Of a stretch of 64,000 nucleotides of DNA, positions 25,473 to 35,052 are shown one piece after another (positions within the stretch are counted from its first letter, which is position 1; each line of letters starts with the position of its first letter). The notes beneath the pieces were generated by a model that saw nothing but the letters and a program-made list of their open reading frames with translations, did no database searches and was not told the origin of the DNA. The DNA lies in assembly GCA_030604135.1 (NCBI GenBank), contig JAUVWL010000006.1, positions 124,001 through 188,000 of the forward strand, read 5' to 3'. The position numbers and the translations under genes were made by a program. Source of the stretch: Burkholderiales bacterium (GTDB lineage: Bacteria > Pseudomonadota > Gammaproteobacteria > Burkholderiales > Burkholderiaceae_C).

Positions 25473-27200
25473 GTGAACCACTTCCAGCCCCGCACCAACG
25501 ACATGTTCTTCATCCTGCAGCAGGTGCTGCAGGCACCGCAACAACTGCAGGCCTTGCCCTCCCACGCCGAGGCCGATGCCGACCTGATGCAGCAGGTGCT
25601 GGAAGAGTCGGGCAAGTTCGTGGCCGAAGTGGTGGCACCGCTGAACCGCGACGGTGACGAAATCGGCGCGCAGTTCAGGGACGGCGCTGTCACCATGCCG
25701 CCGGGCTTTCGCGACGCCTATCAGGCCTTCTGGCAGGCGGGCTGGCCATCGCTGGCCTGTGCCATGGAAGACGGCGGTCAGGGTCTGCCCGCCGTGCTCG
25801 AGGCCACGCTGTACGAAATGCTCAGCGCCGCCAACCACGGCTGGACCATGGCGCCCGGCCTGCTGCACGGCGCCTACGAGTGCATCAAGCACCACGCGTC
25901 CGACGAGCTGAAGGCCTCCTACCTGGAGAAAATCGCCACCGGCGAATGGCTGGCCACCATGTGCCTGACCGAGCCGCACGCGGGCTCCGACCTGGGTATG
26001 TGCCGCACCAAGGCCGTGCCGATGGCCGACGGCCGCTTTGCGTTGTCGGGCACCAAGATCTTCATCTCCGGCGGCGAACACGACCTGACCGACAACATCG
26101 TGCACCTGGTGCTGGCCCGCCTGCCTGACGCGCCCCCCGGCCCCAAGGGCCTGTCGCTGTTCCTGGTGCCCAAGTTCTACGAGGATGGTTCCAGAAGTGC
26201 CGTGGTCTGCGAGCGTATCGAGGAAAAAATGGGACTGCACGGCAGCCCCACCTGTGTCATGCGCTTCGACGAGGCCGTCGCCTCGATCGTCGGCGAACCC
26301 GGCAAGGGCCTGAACGCCATGTTCGTCATGATGAACGCCGCCCGCCTGCATGTGGGCCTGCAGGGCATCGGTCTGCTCGAAGCGGCCTGGCAAAAGGCCG
26401 ACGCCTACGCCAAAGAACGCCGTCAGATGCGCGCACCCGGCAGCCATGCGAAAGCAGGTGAAGCCGACTTCATCGAATTGCACCCGGCCATGCGCCGGAT
26501 TCTCGACACCCAGCGTGCCTGGATCGACGGTGGCCGCGTCGTGGCCTACCGCACCGCACTTGAGCTGGACATTCTCAAGCACCACCCTGAGCCGCAGCGC
26601 CGTGAAGCCGCCAGCCGCTGGTGCGCACTGGTGACGCCCGTGCTCAAGGCCGCCTGGACCGACCAGGCCTTTCATGGCGCCAGTGCCTGCCTGCAGGTCT
26701 TCGGCGGTCACGGCTATGTGCGCGAATGGGGCATCGAGCAGGTCGTGCGCGACTCGCGCGTGGCCATGATCTACGAAGGCACCAACGAGATCCAGGCCAT
26801 CGACCTGTTGCTGCGCAAGACCCTGCCCGACGCCGGGGCGGGCCTGCTGGCCCTGCTCGATGACCTGGCCATCGACCTCGGCACCAGCGACGACGCCACC
26901 CGGCTTCGGACCGCCCTGGCACGGTTCCGCACCCTGGTCACCGGCCAGCTGTTGCCCAGGGCATCGGCACCCGACGCTCCCCCCGATCTCGCCCACTGGA
27001 TCGCCGAGGACTTCCTGCGGGTTGTCACGCTGCTGCTCATGGCCTGGTCCTGGTCGCGGGTGGCCAACGCCGACGGCACCGATGACCCTCGGTGGCAGCG
27101 GCCCCAGTCCGCGTTCTGGCGCTGGATCTGGCCCGAGCTGGAACTGCGCATGGGCATCATGGCTGAAGCCCTCGCCCGGCCCGCTGCTGCGGCGCAGTGA
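25473..27200 (+). CDS. Acyl-CoA dehydrogenase (long FadE/DmdC-like form)
   Basis: A 575-residue FAD acyl-CoA dehydrogenase. Seen: MCLTEPHAGSDLGMCRTKA, ISGGEHDLTDNIVH, ERIEEKMGLHGSPTCVM, LNAMFVMMNAARLHVGLQG and the catalytic-glutamate region MIYEGTNEIQAIDLL, plus a C-terminal extension as in the 3-methylmercaptopropionyl-CoA dehydrogenase group. It may desaturate saturated phenylpropanoyl-CoAs such as dihydroferuloyl-CoA, letting them join the route. The start is GTG at 25473; an ATG at 25503 is the alternative. There are 28 bases after the flavin reductase. Confidence 0.85.
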   Translation: MNHFQPRTNDMFFILQQVLQAPQQLQALPSHAEADADLMQQVLEESGKFVAEVVAPLNRDGDEIGAQFRDGAVTMPPGFRDAYQAFWQAGWPSLACAMEDGGQGLPAVLEATLYEMLSAANHGWTMAPGLLHGAYECIKHHASDELKASYLEKIATGEWLATMCLTEPHAGSDLGMCRTKAVPMADGRFALSGTKIFISGGEHDLTDNIVHLVLARLPDAPPGPKGLSLFLVPKFYEDGSRSAVVCERIEEKMGLHGSPTCVMRFDEAVASIVGEPGKGLNAMFVMMNAARLHVGLQGIGLLEAAWQKADAYAKERRQMRAPGSHAKAGEADFIELHPAMRRILDTQRAWIDGGRVVAYRTALELDILKHHPEPQRREAASRWCALVTPVLKAAWTDQAFHGASACLQVFGGHGYVREWGIEQVVRDSRVAMIYEGTNEIQAIDLLLRKTLPDAGAGLLALLDDLAIDLGTSDDATRLRTALARFRTLVTGQLLPRASAPDAPPDLAHWIAEDFLRVVTLLLMAWSWSRVANADGTDDPRWQRPQSAFWRWIWPELELRMGIMAEALARPAAAAQ

Positions 27201-27213
27201 TATCCTGTCCGGC

Positions 27214-27759
27214 ATGCCGTCCACTGCCACATCCCGCCTGAGCCCATCCAGTCGCTCGACGCGTTCCCGCGCCGACACGGTGAGATCCAACGACCAGGCC
27301 AGGGCCTCGATGGAAGCCTCCGAGGTACCCGAGCAAGTGGACACGTCCTTCCTTGAGACCCTGCTGGGCTACAACGCCCGCCGCACCGCGCTGGCGGTGA
27401 TCTCGGTCTTTCTGCAACGCATGGCACCCTACGGCCTGCGGCCGGTCGACTTTTCGGTGGTCAGCGTCATCGCCCACAACCCAGGCGTGACCTCGCGTCA
27501 GATTTGCGCCGCGCTGGACATCCTGCCGCCGAATCTGGTGGGCATGATCAAGTCACTGGAAAAGCGCGGCCTGATCGAACGCCGACCCCACCCCACCGAC
27601 CGGCGCGCCCAGGGTCTGCATCTCACCCCGGAGGGCCAAGTCCTGCAAGCCGAAGCCGAAGCCACGGCATCACAGCTCGAAACCGACGTGGCGCGGCGAC
27701 TGACCCCGTCGGAACTGCAGACCCTCATCCGCCTGCTGCGCAAGGTCTACCTGCCCTGA
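27214..27759 (+). CDS. MarR-family regulator at the end of the ferulate operon
   Basis: A winged-helix regulator of 181 residues from this start, or 149 from the ATG at 27310. Seen: LRPVDFSVVSVIAHNPGVTSRQICAAL (split by family-typical residues), recognition helix LPPNLVGMIKSLEKRGLIERR, and wing HPTDRRAQGLHLTPEG. In other proteobacteria a MarR protein (FerC) controls ferulate genes in response to feruloyl-CoA, so this is the best candidate for the GGTTAT-N5-ATAACC sites. That link is inferred. The first 32 residues are Ser/Arg-rich and may not be translated. Confidence 0.85.
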   Translation: MPSTATSRLSPSSRSTRSRADTVRSNDQARASMEASEVPEQVDTSFLETLLGYNARRTALAVISVFLQRMAPYGLRPVDFSVVSVIAHNPGVTSRQICAALDILPPNLVGMIKSLEKRGLIERRPHPTDRRAQGLHLTPEGQVLQAEAEATASQLETDVARRLTPSELQTLIRLLRKVYLP

Positions 27760-27950
27760 TCCCTCGCGAACCCGGGCGAGGGTCGGTTGTCAATCGGTGT
27801 CGATACCCATGCACCCATGGGTGTGCGCTGAAATCCACACCCTCCACCCTCTTCGCCAATTGCTGCGGTGCACACACTGAATGGCACTGTATTCCTGTGC
27901 GCTCCTGTCCTATAGTGGTGACAAAAGGCGAATGCCGACAGGAGACAAAC

Positions 27951-28325
27951 ATGAGTGTCAAACCCCATGGCGCCGTGGCCATGAGCGCACTGTTCCACTT
28001 GCTGGAGTCTCGCTTTGCGATGCGGGTTCTGTGGGCACTGAGCGATGGGCACCCGCAGACCTTTCGGCTGTTGCAGGACAGCGTGGGCGGCGCAACACCC
28101 AACACCCTGAACACGCGCCTGAAAGAACTGCGGGCAGCGCGACTGGTCGAACACGGTGGCGACGGCTACCGCCTCACCGCCCTGGGACACGAGTTCGCTC
28201 GCCGCATGCACGACTGGCAACCGACGGCCCAACGGTGGCACCAGCAGACACAACGCGCCAACGCGGCCCGCGTGAATGGCACTGAGCCTGGTGCGAACGC
28301 CGTGTCCACCGGACCCGCCGCCTGA
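27951..28325 (+). CDS. HxlR-like winged-helix regulator
   Basis: A 124-residue protein. Residues 10-85 match the HxlR fold: LFHLLESRFAMRVLWALSDG, TFRLLQDSVGGATPNTLNTRLKEL (recognition helix), and the wing LVEHGGDGYRLTALG. The N-terminal cysteine found in redox-sensing HxlR members is absent. A good AGGAG site precedes the ATG and TATAGT at 27911-27916 may be its -10. It is a lone gene convergent with the histidine kinase; its target is unknown. The 190-bp gap before it shows nothing else. Confidence 0.8.
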   Translation: MSVKPHGAVAMSALFHLLESRFAMRVLWALSDGHPQTFRLLQDSVGGATPNTLNTRLKELRAARLVEHGGDGYRLTALGHEFARRMHDWQPTAQRWHQQTQRANAARVNGTEPGANAVSTGPAA

Positions 28326-28340
28326 ATGCCTCTCAGCCTC

Positions 28341-29735
28341 TCAGCGCTGCTGGCGAACCGGCTCGCCAGCCGGCAGATCAACCTGCACCAGCAAACCCGG
28401 CTGGGCGTTGCGCAGCACCAGCCGCCCCCCGTGTGCCTGGGCCACCAGGCGACACAGGTACAGCCCCAGCCCCACTCCGCCAGCGGCACGGGTGCGGGCA
28501 GTGTCTGGTCGGTAGAAGGCCTGGGCCAACTGCGCCAGTTGTGCCTCGGGCACACCCGGGCCGTGGTCACGCACCTCGATGCGCACGCCTTGTGCCGTTC
28601 GGCTGAGGTGCAGCTCGGGCGGCTGCGCCGCCTCGCCGCCATGGCGCAAGGCGTTGTCGAGCAGGTTGCGCAGCAGCAGGCGCAAGCGGGTGCGGTCTGC
28701 GCTGATGGGTGACAGGGCACTGCCTGCTTGAACAAGCACTTCAGCGGCCCGGGGATGCCGGGGAACCAGTTCCTGCACCACCTCGCTCGCCAGCGCCTGC
28801 AGATCCACCGGCTCGCGGCTGAGCACCGCGTGCGCACCCGACAGCCGCTCGGATTCCAGCAGGTCACTCACCAGGTTGGCCATCTCCTGCAGGTTGCCCA
28901 GCAGGGCCTGGCGCTGGGCAGCGGCTTCGCCCTCCTCGGGCAGCAGCTCGGCGTGCAGGCGGGCCCGGGTGATGGGGCTGCGCAGTTCGTGGCTGATGGC
29001 CAGCAGCAGGGCCCGCTTGGCCTCCAGCATCTGGTGGATGTCGTGCCCCATGGTGTTGACCGTGACGGCCAGCTGACCCAGTTCGTCGGGGCGGCTGGGG
29101 TGTCGCACCGGAATCGGCTGGCCGAAGTCGCCGGCACCGAAGCGCCGGGCCCCGGCACGGATGTCGTCCAGCGGACGCAGCAGGCGTCGAACATAGAGGT
29201 AGGCCCCGAGGGTGATCAGCAACAATGTCACCAGGACCACGCCGAAGTGGCGCTGACGGCGCTCGAATGCGGCTTCGTTCAGACCGAAACGGATCACATG
29301 GCCGTCGGCGGTGCGCCGCAGCAACATGCGCTCCCAGTCCTTGTCGCCGCCCCAGCGCTCCTGATCCCAGCCGCGATCGCGTGCCCTTGCGTGTGCGCGC
29401 CAGTCGGGCTCCGGATGGGAACGCCACTGCACGACCGGTCCCTCGATGCGCACCGTCAGGGGCAAGCGTTGCGTGAGCGCCTGCGCGCGCTCGACGCTGG
29501 GCGGTCCTTCGTCCTGCCCGGCCACATCGGCCGCCAGGCGGTCGATGTAGTCCATGAGCACAGGGCGTGCCGCCTCGCGCCAGCCCAGGGTGAAGGCCCG
29601 CTGCGCACCAACGATGAACACACCGGCCAGCGCCAACGCCAGCAGCAGGAAGACCAGCACCATGCGCCGCTTGATCGAGCGCCCGGGCAGCAGGCGCGCC
29701 AGCAGACCGACCGCAGTGGTCTTGCCGCCCGTCAT
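28341..29735 (-). CDS. Sensor histidine kinase (CpxA/RstB-like)
   Basis: A 464-residue inner-membrane kinase. Membrane helices at residues about 24-44 and 163-182 enclose a 118-residue periplasmic sensor. Then HAMP (RRLLRPLDDIRAGARRFG), the dimerisation/phosphoacceptor H-box with His249 in ISHELRSPITRARLH, the N box LLRNLLDNALRHG, G1 DHGPGVP, and G2 GGVGLGLYLC. Its start overlaps the response regulator by four bases. The Spy/CpxP-like protein encoded first in this operon suggests envelope or metal stress sensing. Confidence 0.92.
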   Translation of the reverse strand: MTGGKTTAVGLLARLLPGRSIKRRMVLVFLLLALALAGVFIVGAQRAFTLGWREAARPVLMDYIDRLAADVAGQDEGPPSVERAQALTQRLPLTVRIEGPVVQWRSHPEPDWRAHARARDRGWDQERWGGDKDWERMLLRRTADGHVIRFGLNEAAFERRQRHFGVVLVTLLLITLGAYLYVRRLLRPLDDIRAGARRFGAGDFGQPIPVRHPSRPDELGQLAVTVNTMGHDIHQMLEAKRALLLAISHELRSPITRARLHAELLPEEGEAAAQRQALLGNLQEMANLVSDLLESERLSGAHAVLSREPVDLQALASEVVQELVPRHPRAAEVLVQAGSALSPISADRTRLRLLLRNLLDNALRHGGEAAQPPELHLSRTAQGVRIEVRDHGPGVPEAQLAQLAQAFYRPDTARTRAAGGVGLGLYLCRLVAQAHGGRLVLRNAQPGLLVQVDLPAGEPVRQQR

Positions 29736-30436
29736 GGCTGTGCCCGTCGCAGCGCCAGCGAGTAGCCGGCGTTGCGCAGGGTCTTGATGCAGTCCAGCGG
29801 TTCGAGCTTCTTGCGCAGGCGGCTGACCACGATGTCGACCGCACGCGTGTACAGGTCGGCCTCGTGGCCCCGCAGGCGGTTGAGGATGTCGTCGCGGCTG
29901 AACACACGGCCCGGTTCACGCGCCAGCAGCAGGAGCAGTTCAAACTCGGTGCCGGTCAGCTCGACCTCCTCGCCCTGGCGCTGCACACTGCGCCGGGCCG
30001 GGTCGATGACCAGGCCCTCGAAGCTCAACACGCCCGGATCTGGCAGTGCGGCGGCGACGCCGGTGCGCACGCTGCCGTTGCGCCGACGCAGCAGGGTCTG
30101 CACCCGGGCCACCAGCTCGCGCGGCTCGAACGGCTTGGGCAGGTAGTCGTCGGCGCCCAGCTCCAGCCCCACCACCCGGTCCATCACGTCTCCGCGGGCC
30201 GTCAGCATGACGATGGGGATGTCGTTGTCCTTGCGGATGGTGCGGCACAGCTCGAAGCCATCCATCTCGGGCAGCATGACATCGAGAATGGCCACATCGA
30301 AGCCGCCTTCGCGCAGCCGCAGCAGCCCCTCGCTGGGGCGCGTGGCCTGCACCAGGTCCAGCTCGTAGCGCCGGAAATAGGTGGCCAGCGGCGGGCCAAG
30401 CTGGTCGTCGTCGTCGATGAGCAGAATCCGGGGCAT
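29732..30436 (-). CDS. OmpR-family response regulator (CpxR-like)
   Basis: A 234-residue regulator. The receiver domain has acidic D8-D10, the phosphorylation site D52 in ILDVMLPEMDG, T79 and K101 in YLPKPFEP. The C-terminal winged helix (residues about 135-230) contains GTEFELLLLLAREPGRVFSRDDIL and YTRAVDIVVSRLRKKLE. It acts with the kinase that overlaps it by four bases. The start lies 10 bases after the small upstream gene. Confidence 0.93.
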   Translation of the reverse strand: MPRILLIDDDDQLGPPLATYFRRYELDLVQATRPSEGLLRLREGGFDVAILDVMLPEMDGFELCRTIRKDNDIPIVMLTARGDVMDRVVGLELGADDYLPKPFEPRELVARVQTLLRRRNGSVRTGVAAALPDPGVLSFEGLVIDPARRSVQRQGEEVELTGTEFELLLLLAREPGRVFSRDDILNRLRGHEADLYTRAVDIVVSRLRKKLEPLDCIKTLRNAGYSLALRRAQP

Positions 30437-30446
30437 GGGCGGATTG

Positions 30447-30758
30447 TCACACCGGTGTGGCGCAGGCCATGCCGCGGTGCCGGATGACCAGCCGCCGCAG
30501 CCGGTGCTGGTCGGCCCTGGGCAGCTGGTCGAACCGGTCGGCGGCTTCCAGCAAATCCGGCAGGACCGGCAGGCTCTCGACCGGCTGGCGTCGATGGGCC
30601 AGGGCCCACAAGCCCAGCGCATGCGCCCGGTCGAAGCGCGGGCCCCACACCATGGCCAGCAGTTCTTCGTGGGGTTCGTCGCAGGCTGCGAGCAGGCAGG
30701 TCCCGTGTCTGCGGGCCGCCTGGGTCAGGAGACGTCGTGATGGGTCGGCGGTTGCCAT
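30447..30758 (-). CDS. Hypothetical protein in the CpxRA-like operon
   Basis: A 103-residue soluble protein I do not recognise. Seen: a basic start (SRRLLTQAARRHGTCLLAAC), a middle segment with acidic and aromatic residues (DEPHEELLAMVWGPRFDRAHALGLWALAHR), and a basic end. No signal peptide or membrane helix. I start it at the ATG at 30758; the frame opens to a GTG at 30815 that would overlap the previous gene. It sits 37 bases after the Spy-like gene and 10 before the response regulator, so it is probably co-transcribed with the stress system. Confidence 0.6.
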   Translation of the reverse strand: MATADPSRRLLTQAARRHGTCLLAACDEPHEELLAMVWGPRFDRAHALGLWALAHRRQPVESLPVLPDLLEAADRFDQLPRADQHRLRRLVIRHRGMACATPV

Positions 30759-30795
30759 GGTGTTCTCGCTGGCGAAAACGAACCTGGAAGCCACC

Positions 30796-31263
30796 TCAGC
30801 CCCGGCGCCAGCCACGGCGCTTGTCCATGAGTTCCCGCACCTGCGTCTGCTGGGCCGGGCTCAGGCTGTCGTAGAAATTGGCCATGGCCTCGATGATCTT
30901 GGGCGAGCTGCCCTGTACGGCCTGGGTTTTCTGCTCCATCAGCTGCTGGGCCCGGCTGCGGTCGAACCTGTCGCCGGCGATCAGCGCCTTGAACTCTTCT
31001 CGGGGCTGGGCGCTGTCGCCCTTGATCGCCTTGCGGGCTGCAAGCACCTCGTCGGCCAGCAGGCCCAGCTTCTGCTTCTGTTCGGCATTGAGTTCGAGCT
31101 TGCTGCTGACGCGCTCGATGGCCTTGCCACGCATTTCGGTGACGCGCTCTTCGCTCCAGCCGCCGTGGCGGTGTTCGCCGCGGTGGCCACAGGCACTCAG
31201 GGCGCCGAGGACAAGGGTGGCGCCGGTGAGGGCCATCAGGGTGCGCTTGATCCAGGGTTTCAT
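30796..31263 (-). CDS. Spy/CpxP-like periplasmic LTXXQ protein (lipoprotein)
   Basis: A 155-residue exported protein. The signal peptide ends in LGALSAC, a lipobox, so it is probably lipid-anchored at Cys25. The mature part is helical, with a His-rich start (HRGEHRHGG) and two LTXXQ-like segments: LELNAEQKQKLGLLADEVL and LSPAQQTQVRELMDKR. Such proteins are chaperones or heavy-metal sensors (Spy, CpxP, CnrX-like) controlled by CpxR-type systems. It is the first gene of the operon that ends with the kinase, fitting a feedback role. Confidence 0.85.
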   Translation of the reverse strand: MKPWIKRTLMALTGATLVLGALSACGHRGEHRHGGWSEERVTEMRGKAIERVSSKLELNAEQKQKLGLLADEVLAARKAIKGDSAQPREEFKALIAGDRFDRSRAQQLMEQKTQAVQGSSPKIIEAMANFYDSLSPAQQTQVRELMDKRRGWRRG

Positions 31264-31363
31264 GACGGTGTTCCTTTCGGGAAACGGTTGAACATGACCG
31301 TCATGGTGCCGGCGCCCTGCCCTGCGGTGTTTGCAGGACGGTCGCGGTTTTTTTCGGATTGTT

Positions 31364-31975
31364 TCAGCCGCGCAGCGGCAGGGCGGCACCAATGGCCACA
31401 AAAATGCCGCCGCAGGTCTGGTTGAAGCGCTTGCCAACCCGCTGCAGCCAGGGCCGCACCCGGAACGACAGGCTGGCAATCAGCCATTCGGTGAGGATCT
31501 CCACCAGGGCGAAAGTCAGGGCCATCACCACGAACTGCTGGAACAGGCTGCGCGCCGGGTCGATGAACTGCGGCAGAAAAGCGGCAAAGAACAGCAGCGC
31601 CTTGGGGTTGGTCACCGCCGAGAGCAGTCCCTGACGGAACAGCGAGGCGTTGCTGCGTTGCCCGGCCGCGGCGTTCAGACTGACGCCCACCGGTGGTGAG
31701 CGCCAGACCTGGATGCCCAGCCACACCAGATAAGCCCCACCCAGCCATTTGAGCACGGTCAGCCAGAGCACGGACGTCTTGAGCAGGGCGCCGATACCGA
31801 ACATGGACAGGGCAATGACCGACACGAAGCCCAGCGCCCCACCAAAAATGGTGAACAGCGTTCGCCGGCGCCCGTGCAGCGCGCCATGGGTCAGCGCCAG
31901 CAGGCCGTTCGGGCCCGGCGAGAGCGAAAGGCCGATGGCGGCCACGAGATAGATCAGCCAGGTGTCGAGTGCCAT
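31364..31975 (-). CDS. LysE/RhtB-family amino-acid exporter
   Basis: A 203-residue inner-membrane protein with about six helices. Seen: the family signature GLSLSPGPNGLLALTHGALHGRR near the N terminus (split here as SLSPGPNGLLAL), KWLGGAYLVWLGIQVWR, and FRQGLLSAVTNPKALLFFAAFLPQF. It should export an amino acid such as a homoserine or threonine analogue; the substrate is not predictable. It has no obvious partner and lies between the stress operon and the aldo/keto reductase. Confidence 0.9.
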   Translation of the reverse strand: MALDTWLIYLVAAIGLSLSPGPNGLLALTHGALHGRRRTLFTIFGGALGFVSVIALSMFGIGALLKTSVLWLTVLKWLGGAYLVWLGIQVWRSPPVGVSLNAAAGQRSNASLFRQGLLSAVTNPKALLFFAAFLPQFIDPARSLFQQFVVMALTFALVEILTEWLIASLSFRVRPWLQRVGKRFNQTCGGIFVAIGAALPLRG

Positions 31976-32017
31976 GGAAGGGTTTCGGTGAAGCGAGGCC
32001 AGCCACCACGCAAACCG

Positions 32018-33016
32018 TCAGAATACCTCGGTATCGACCTCGCGGTTGGCCTGGTCGTTGTAGCGGTCGCCGTGCACCGTGTGCTGGTTGATCAGGGCGT
32101 TCAGGCGAGCCAGCACATCGGCCGACAGCTTCACATCGGCGGCGCCCAGGTCGTCTTGCAGATGCTCGACGCTGCGCGTGCCGGGGATGGGCAGGATATC
32201 GTCGCCCTGGTGCAGCAGCCAGGCGATGGCAAGTTGAGACGGGGTGCAGCCGACCTCGGCCACGATGGCGTTGTAGGCCGGCAGCAAGGCCGCGTTTTTC
32301 GCGTAGTTCTCGGGCGAGAAGCGCGGCATGCTCCGGCGGATGTCCTTGGCGTCCAGCGTGGTCACGTCCATCGGGCCGCAGAGAAAGCCGCGGGCCACCG
32401 GGCTGAATGCCACAAAGCTCACGCCGAGCTCGCGGCAGGCCTGCAGCACAGCGATCTCGGGGTTGCGGGTCCAGAGCGAATACTCGGTCTGCAGCGCGGC
32501 GATGGGGTGCACCGCGTGCGCCTTGCGCAAGGTGCCGGCCGACACCTCGGACAGGCCGATGCTGCGGATCTTGCCCGCGCGCACCAGGTCGGCCAGGGCG
32601 CCCACGCTGTCCTCGATGGGTACCTGCTTGTCCCAGCGGTGCAGGTAGTACAGGTCGATGACCTCGGTCTGCAGGCGCTGCAGGGCTTCATCGCAGGTGG
32701 CCTTGAGGGTGGCCGGTCGGCCATCGATCACGCGCACCTTGACGCCCTGCTCGTTGGGCACACCGGTCATGCCGCACTTGCTGGCCAGGGTGAACTTCGA
32801 GCGGTGTTTCGACAGGAACCTGCCGACCAGGGTTTCGCTGACGCCAAAGCCGTAAAGGGCGGCGGTGTCGAAATGGGTGACACCCGCGTCCAGCGCGGCC
32901 AGCAGCAGGCGCTCCGCTTCGGCCTCCGACGCGGGCGCGCCGTAGGCGTGGCAGATGTTCATGCAGCCCAGGCCGATGGCGCTGACGCTGAAGGGTCCGA
33001 GTTGGCGTTGTTGCAT
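32018..33016 (-). CDS. Aldo/keto reductase
   Basis: A 332-residue TIM-barrel NADPH oxidoreductase. The catalytic tetrad is visible: Asp in THFDTAALYG with Tyr in the same segment, Lys in TLASKCGM, and His in YYLHRWD. NADPH-binding residues fall in the LPIPGTRSVEHL segment near the C terminus. The substrate is unknown. It lies downstream of the terminator that closes the protocatechuate operon, so it is probably transcribed separately. Confidence 0.9.
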   Translation of the reverse strand: MQQRQLGPFSVSAIGLGCMNICHAYGAPASEAEAERLLLAALDAGVTHFDTAALYGFGVSETLVGRFLSKHRSKFTLASKCGMTGVPNEQGVKVRVIDGRPATLKATCDEALQRLQTEVIDLYYLHRWDKQVPIEDSVGALADLVRAGKIRSIGLSEVSAGTLRKAHAVHPIAALQTEYSLWTRNPEIAVLQACRELGVSFVAFSPVARGFLCGPMDVTTLDAKDIRRSMPRFSPENYAKNAALLPAYNAIVAEVGCTPSQLAIAWLLHQGDDILPIPGTRSVEHLQDDLGAADVKLSADVLARLNALINQHTVHGDRYNDQANREVDTEVF

Positions 33017-33030
33017 GCGGTCTCTCCTGA

Positions 33031-33063
33031 AACGACAAAGGCCCCAGCCGGTGGCTTGGGGCC
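33031..33063 (-). terminator. Intrinsic terminator of the protocatechuate operon
   Basis: Read on the minus strand, GGCCCCAAGCC, an ACC loop and GGCTGGGGCC form a stem of about 10 bp followed by TTTGTCGTTT. It stands 21 bases after the ligC stop and just before the aldo/keto reductase start, marking the end of the lig operon. Confidence 0.8.
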
Positions 33064-33084
33064 GCTGGAACGGATGATAGGCAC

Positions 33085-34035
33085 TCAGGCGTTCAGCTGC
33101 TGCTCAAGGTCATTGAGCACCTGGTAGCACGGCAGCACCTGGGCCACACTGGCGTTGGGTTCGCGACCTTCCTTGATGGCGGCAAAGAACTCGCGGTCCT
33201 GCAGCTCGATGCCGTTCATGGACACGTCCACCTTCGACACGTCGATTTTTTCGTCCTTGCCGTTGAACAGGTCGTCGTAGCGCGCGATGTAGGTCGCGGT
33301 GTCGCCGATGTAGCGGAAGAAGGTGCCGAGCGGGCCGTCGTTGTTGAAGGACAGGCTCAGCGTGCAGATGGCACCGTTGGCGGCCTTGAGCTGGATGCTC
33401 ATGTCCATGGCAATGCCGAGGTTCGGATGGATCGGTCCCTGGATGGCGTTGGCCTTCACGATCGGGCTGCCGCACTGGTAGGCGAACAGGTCCACCGTGT
33501 GGGCGGCGTGGTGCCACAGCAGGTGGTCGGTCCAGCTGCGCGGTTGACCCAGCGCGTTCATGTTGGTGCGGCGGAAGAAGTAGGTCTGCACATCCATCTG
33601 CTGGATGTTGAACTCGCCAGCCTGGATCTTCTGGTGGACGAACTGGTGGCTGGGGTTGAAACGGCGGGTGTGGCCGCACATGGCCACCAGACCGGTCTGC
33701 TTCTGCAGCGCCACCACCTCTTCGCCTTCGGCCAGGATGTCGCACAGAGGAATCTCCACCTGCACATGCTTGCCAGCCTCCAGGCAGGCCTTGGACTGGG
33801 CGGCGTGCATTTGCGTGGGTGTGCAGAGGATGACGGCGTCCACCTCCTTGATGGCCAGGCTGTCGGCCAGATCGGTGGTCACGTGCCGGATGCCGTACTT
33901 GTCGGCCACTTCCTGGGTCTTGGCCAGGTCCCGGCTGATCAGCGACACAACCTCGACATCGGGGATGTTCTTGATGCCGTCCAGGTGCTTGATGCCGAAG
34001 GCGCCGGCACCGGCGAGAGCGACTTTGATGGTCAT
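33085..34035 (-). CDS. ligC: 4-carboxy-2-hydroxymuconate-6-semialdehyde dehydrogenase
   Basis: A 316-residue Gfo/Idh/MocA-type dehydrogenase that oxidises the LigAB ring-fission product to 2-pyrone-4,6-dicarboxylate. Seen: the N-terminal Rossmann motif KVALAGAGAFGIKHLDGI, the AVILCTPTQMHAAQSKACLEAGKHV segment, the GHTRRFNPSHQ segment and the DHLLWHHAAHTVDLFAYQ segment. It lies 12 bases after ligB in an otherwise complete protocatechuate 4,5-cleavage operon, which fixes the assignment (LigC/PmdC). It is the last gene before the terminator. Confidence 0.93.
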   Translation of the reverse strand: MTIKVALAGAGAFGIKHLDGIKNIPDVEVVSLISRDLAKTQEVADKYGIRHVTTDLADSLAIKEVDAVILCTPTQMHAAQSKACLEAGKHVQVEIPLCDILAEGEEVVALQKQTGLVAMCGHTRRFNPSHQFVHQKIQAGEFNIQQMDVQTYFFRRTNMNALGQPRSWTDHLLWHHAAHTVDLFAYQCGSPIVKANAIQGPIHPNLGIAMDMSIQLKAANGAICTLSLSFNNDGPLGTFFRYIGDTATYIARYDDLFNGKDEKIDVSKVDVSMNGIELQDREFFAAIKEGREPNASVAQVLPCYQVLNDLEQQLNA

Positions 34036-34047
34036 GATGGGATTCCT

Positions 34048-35052
<1,005 letters not shown>

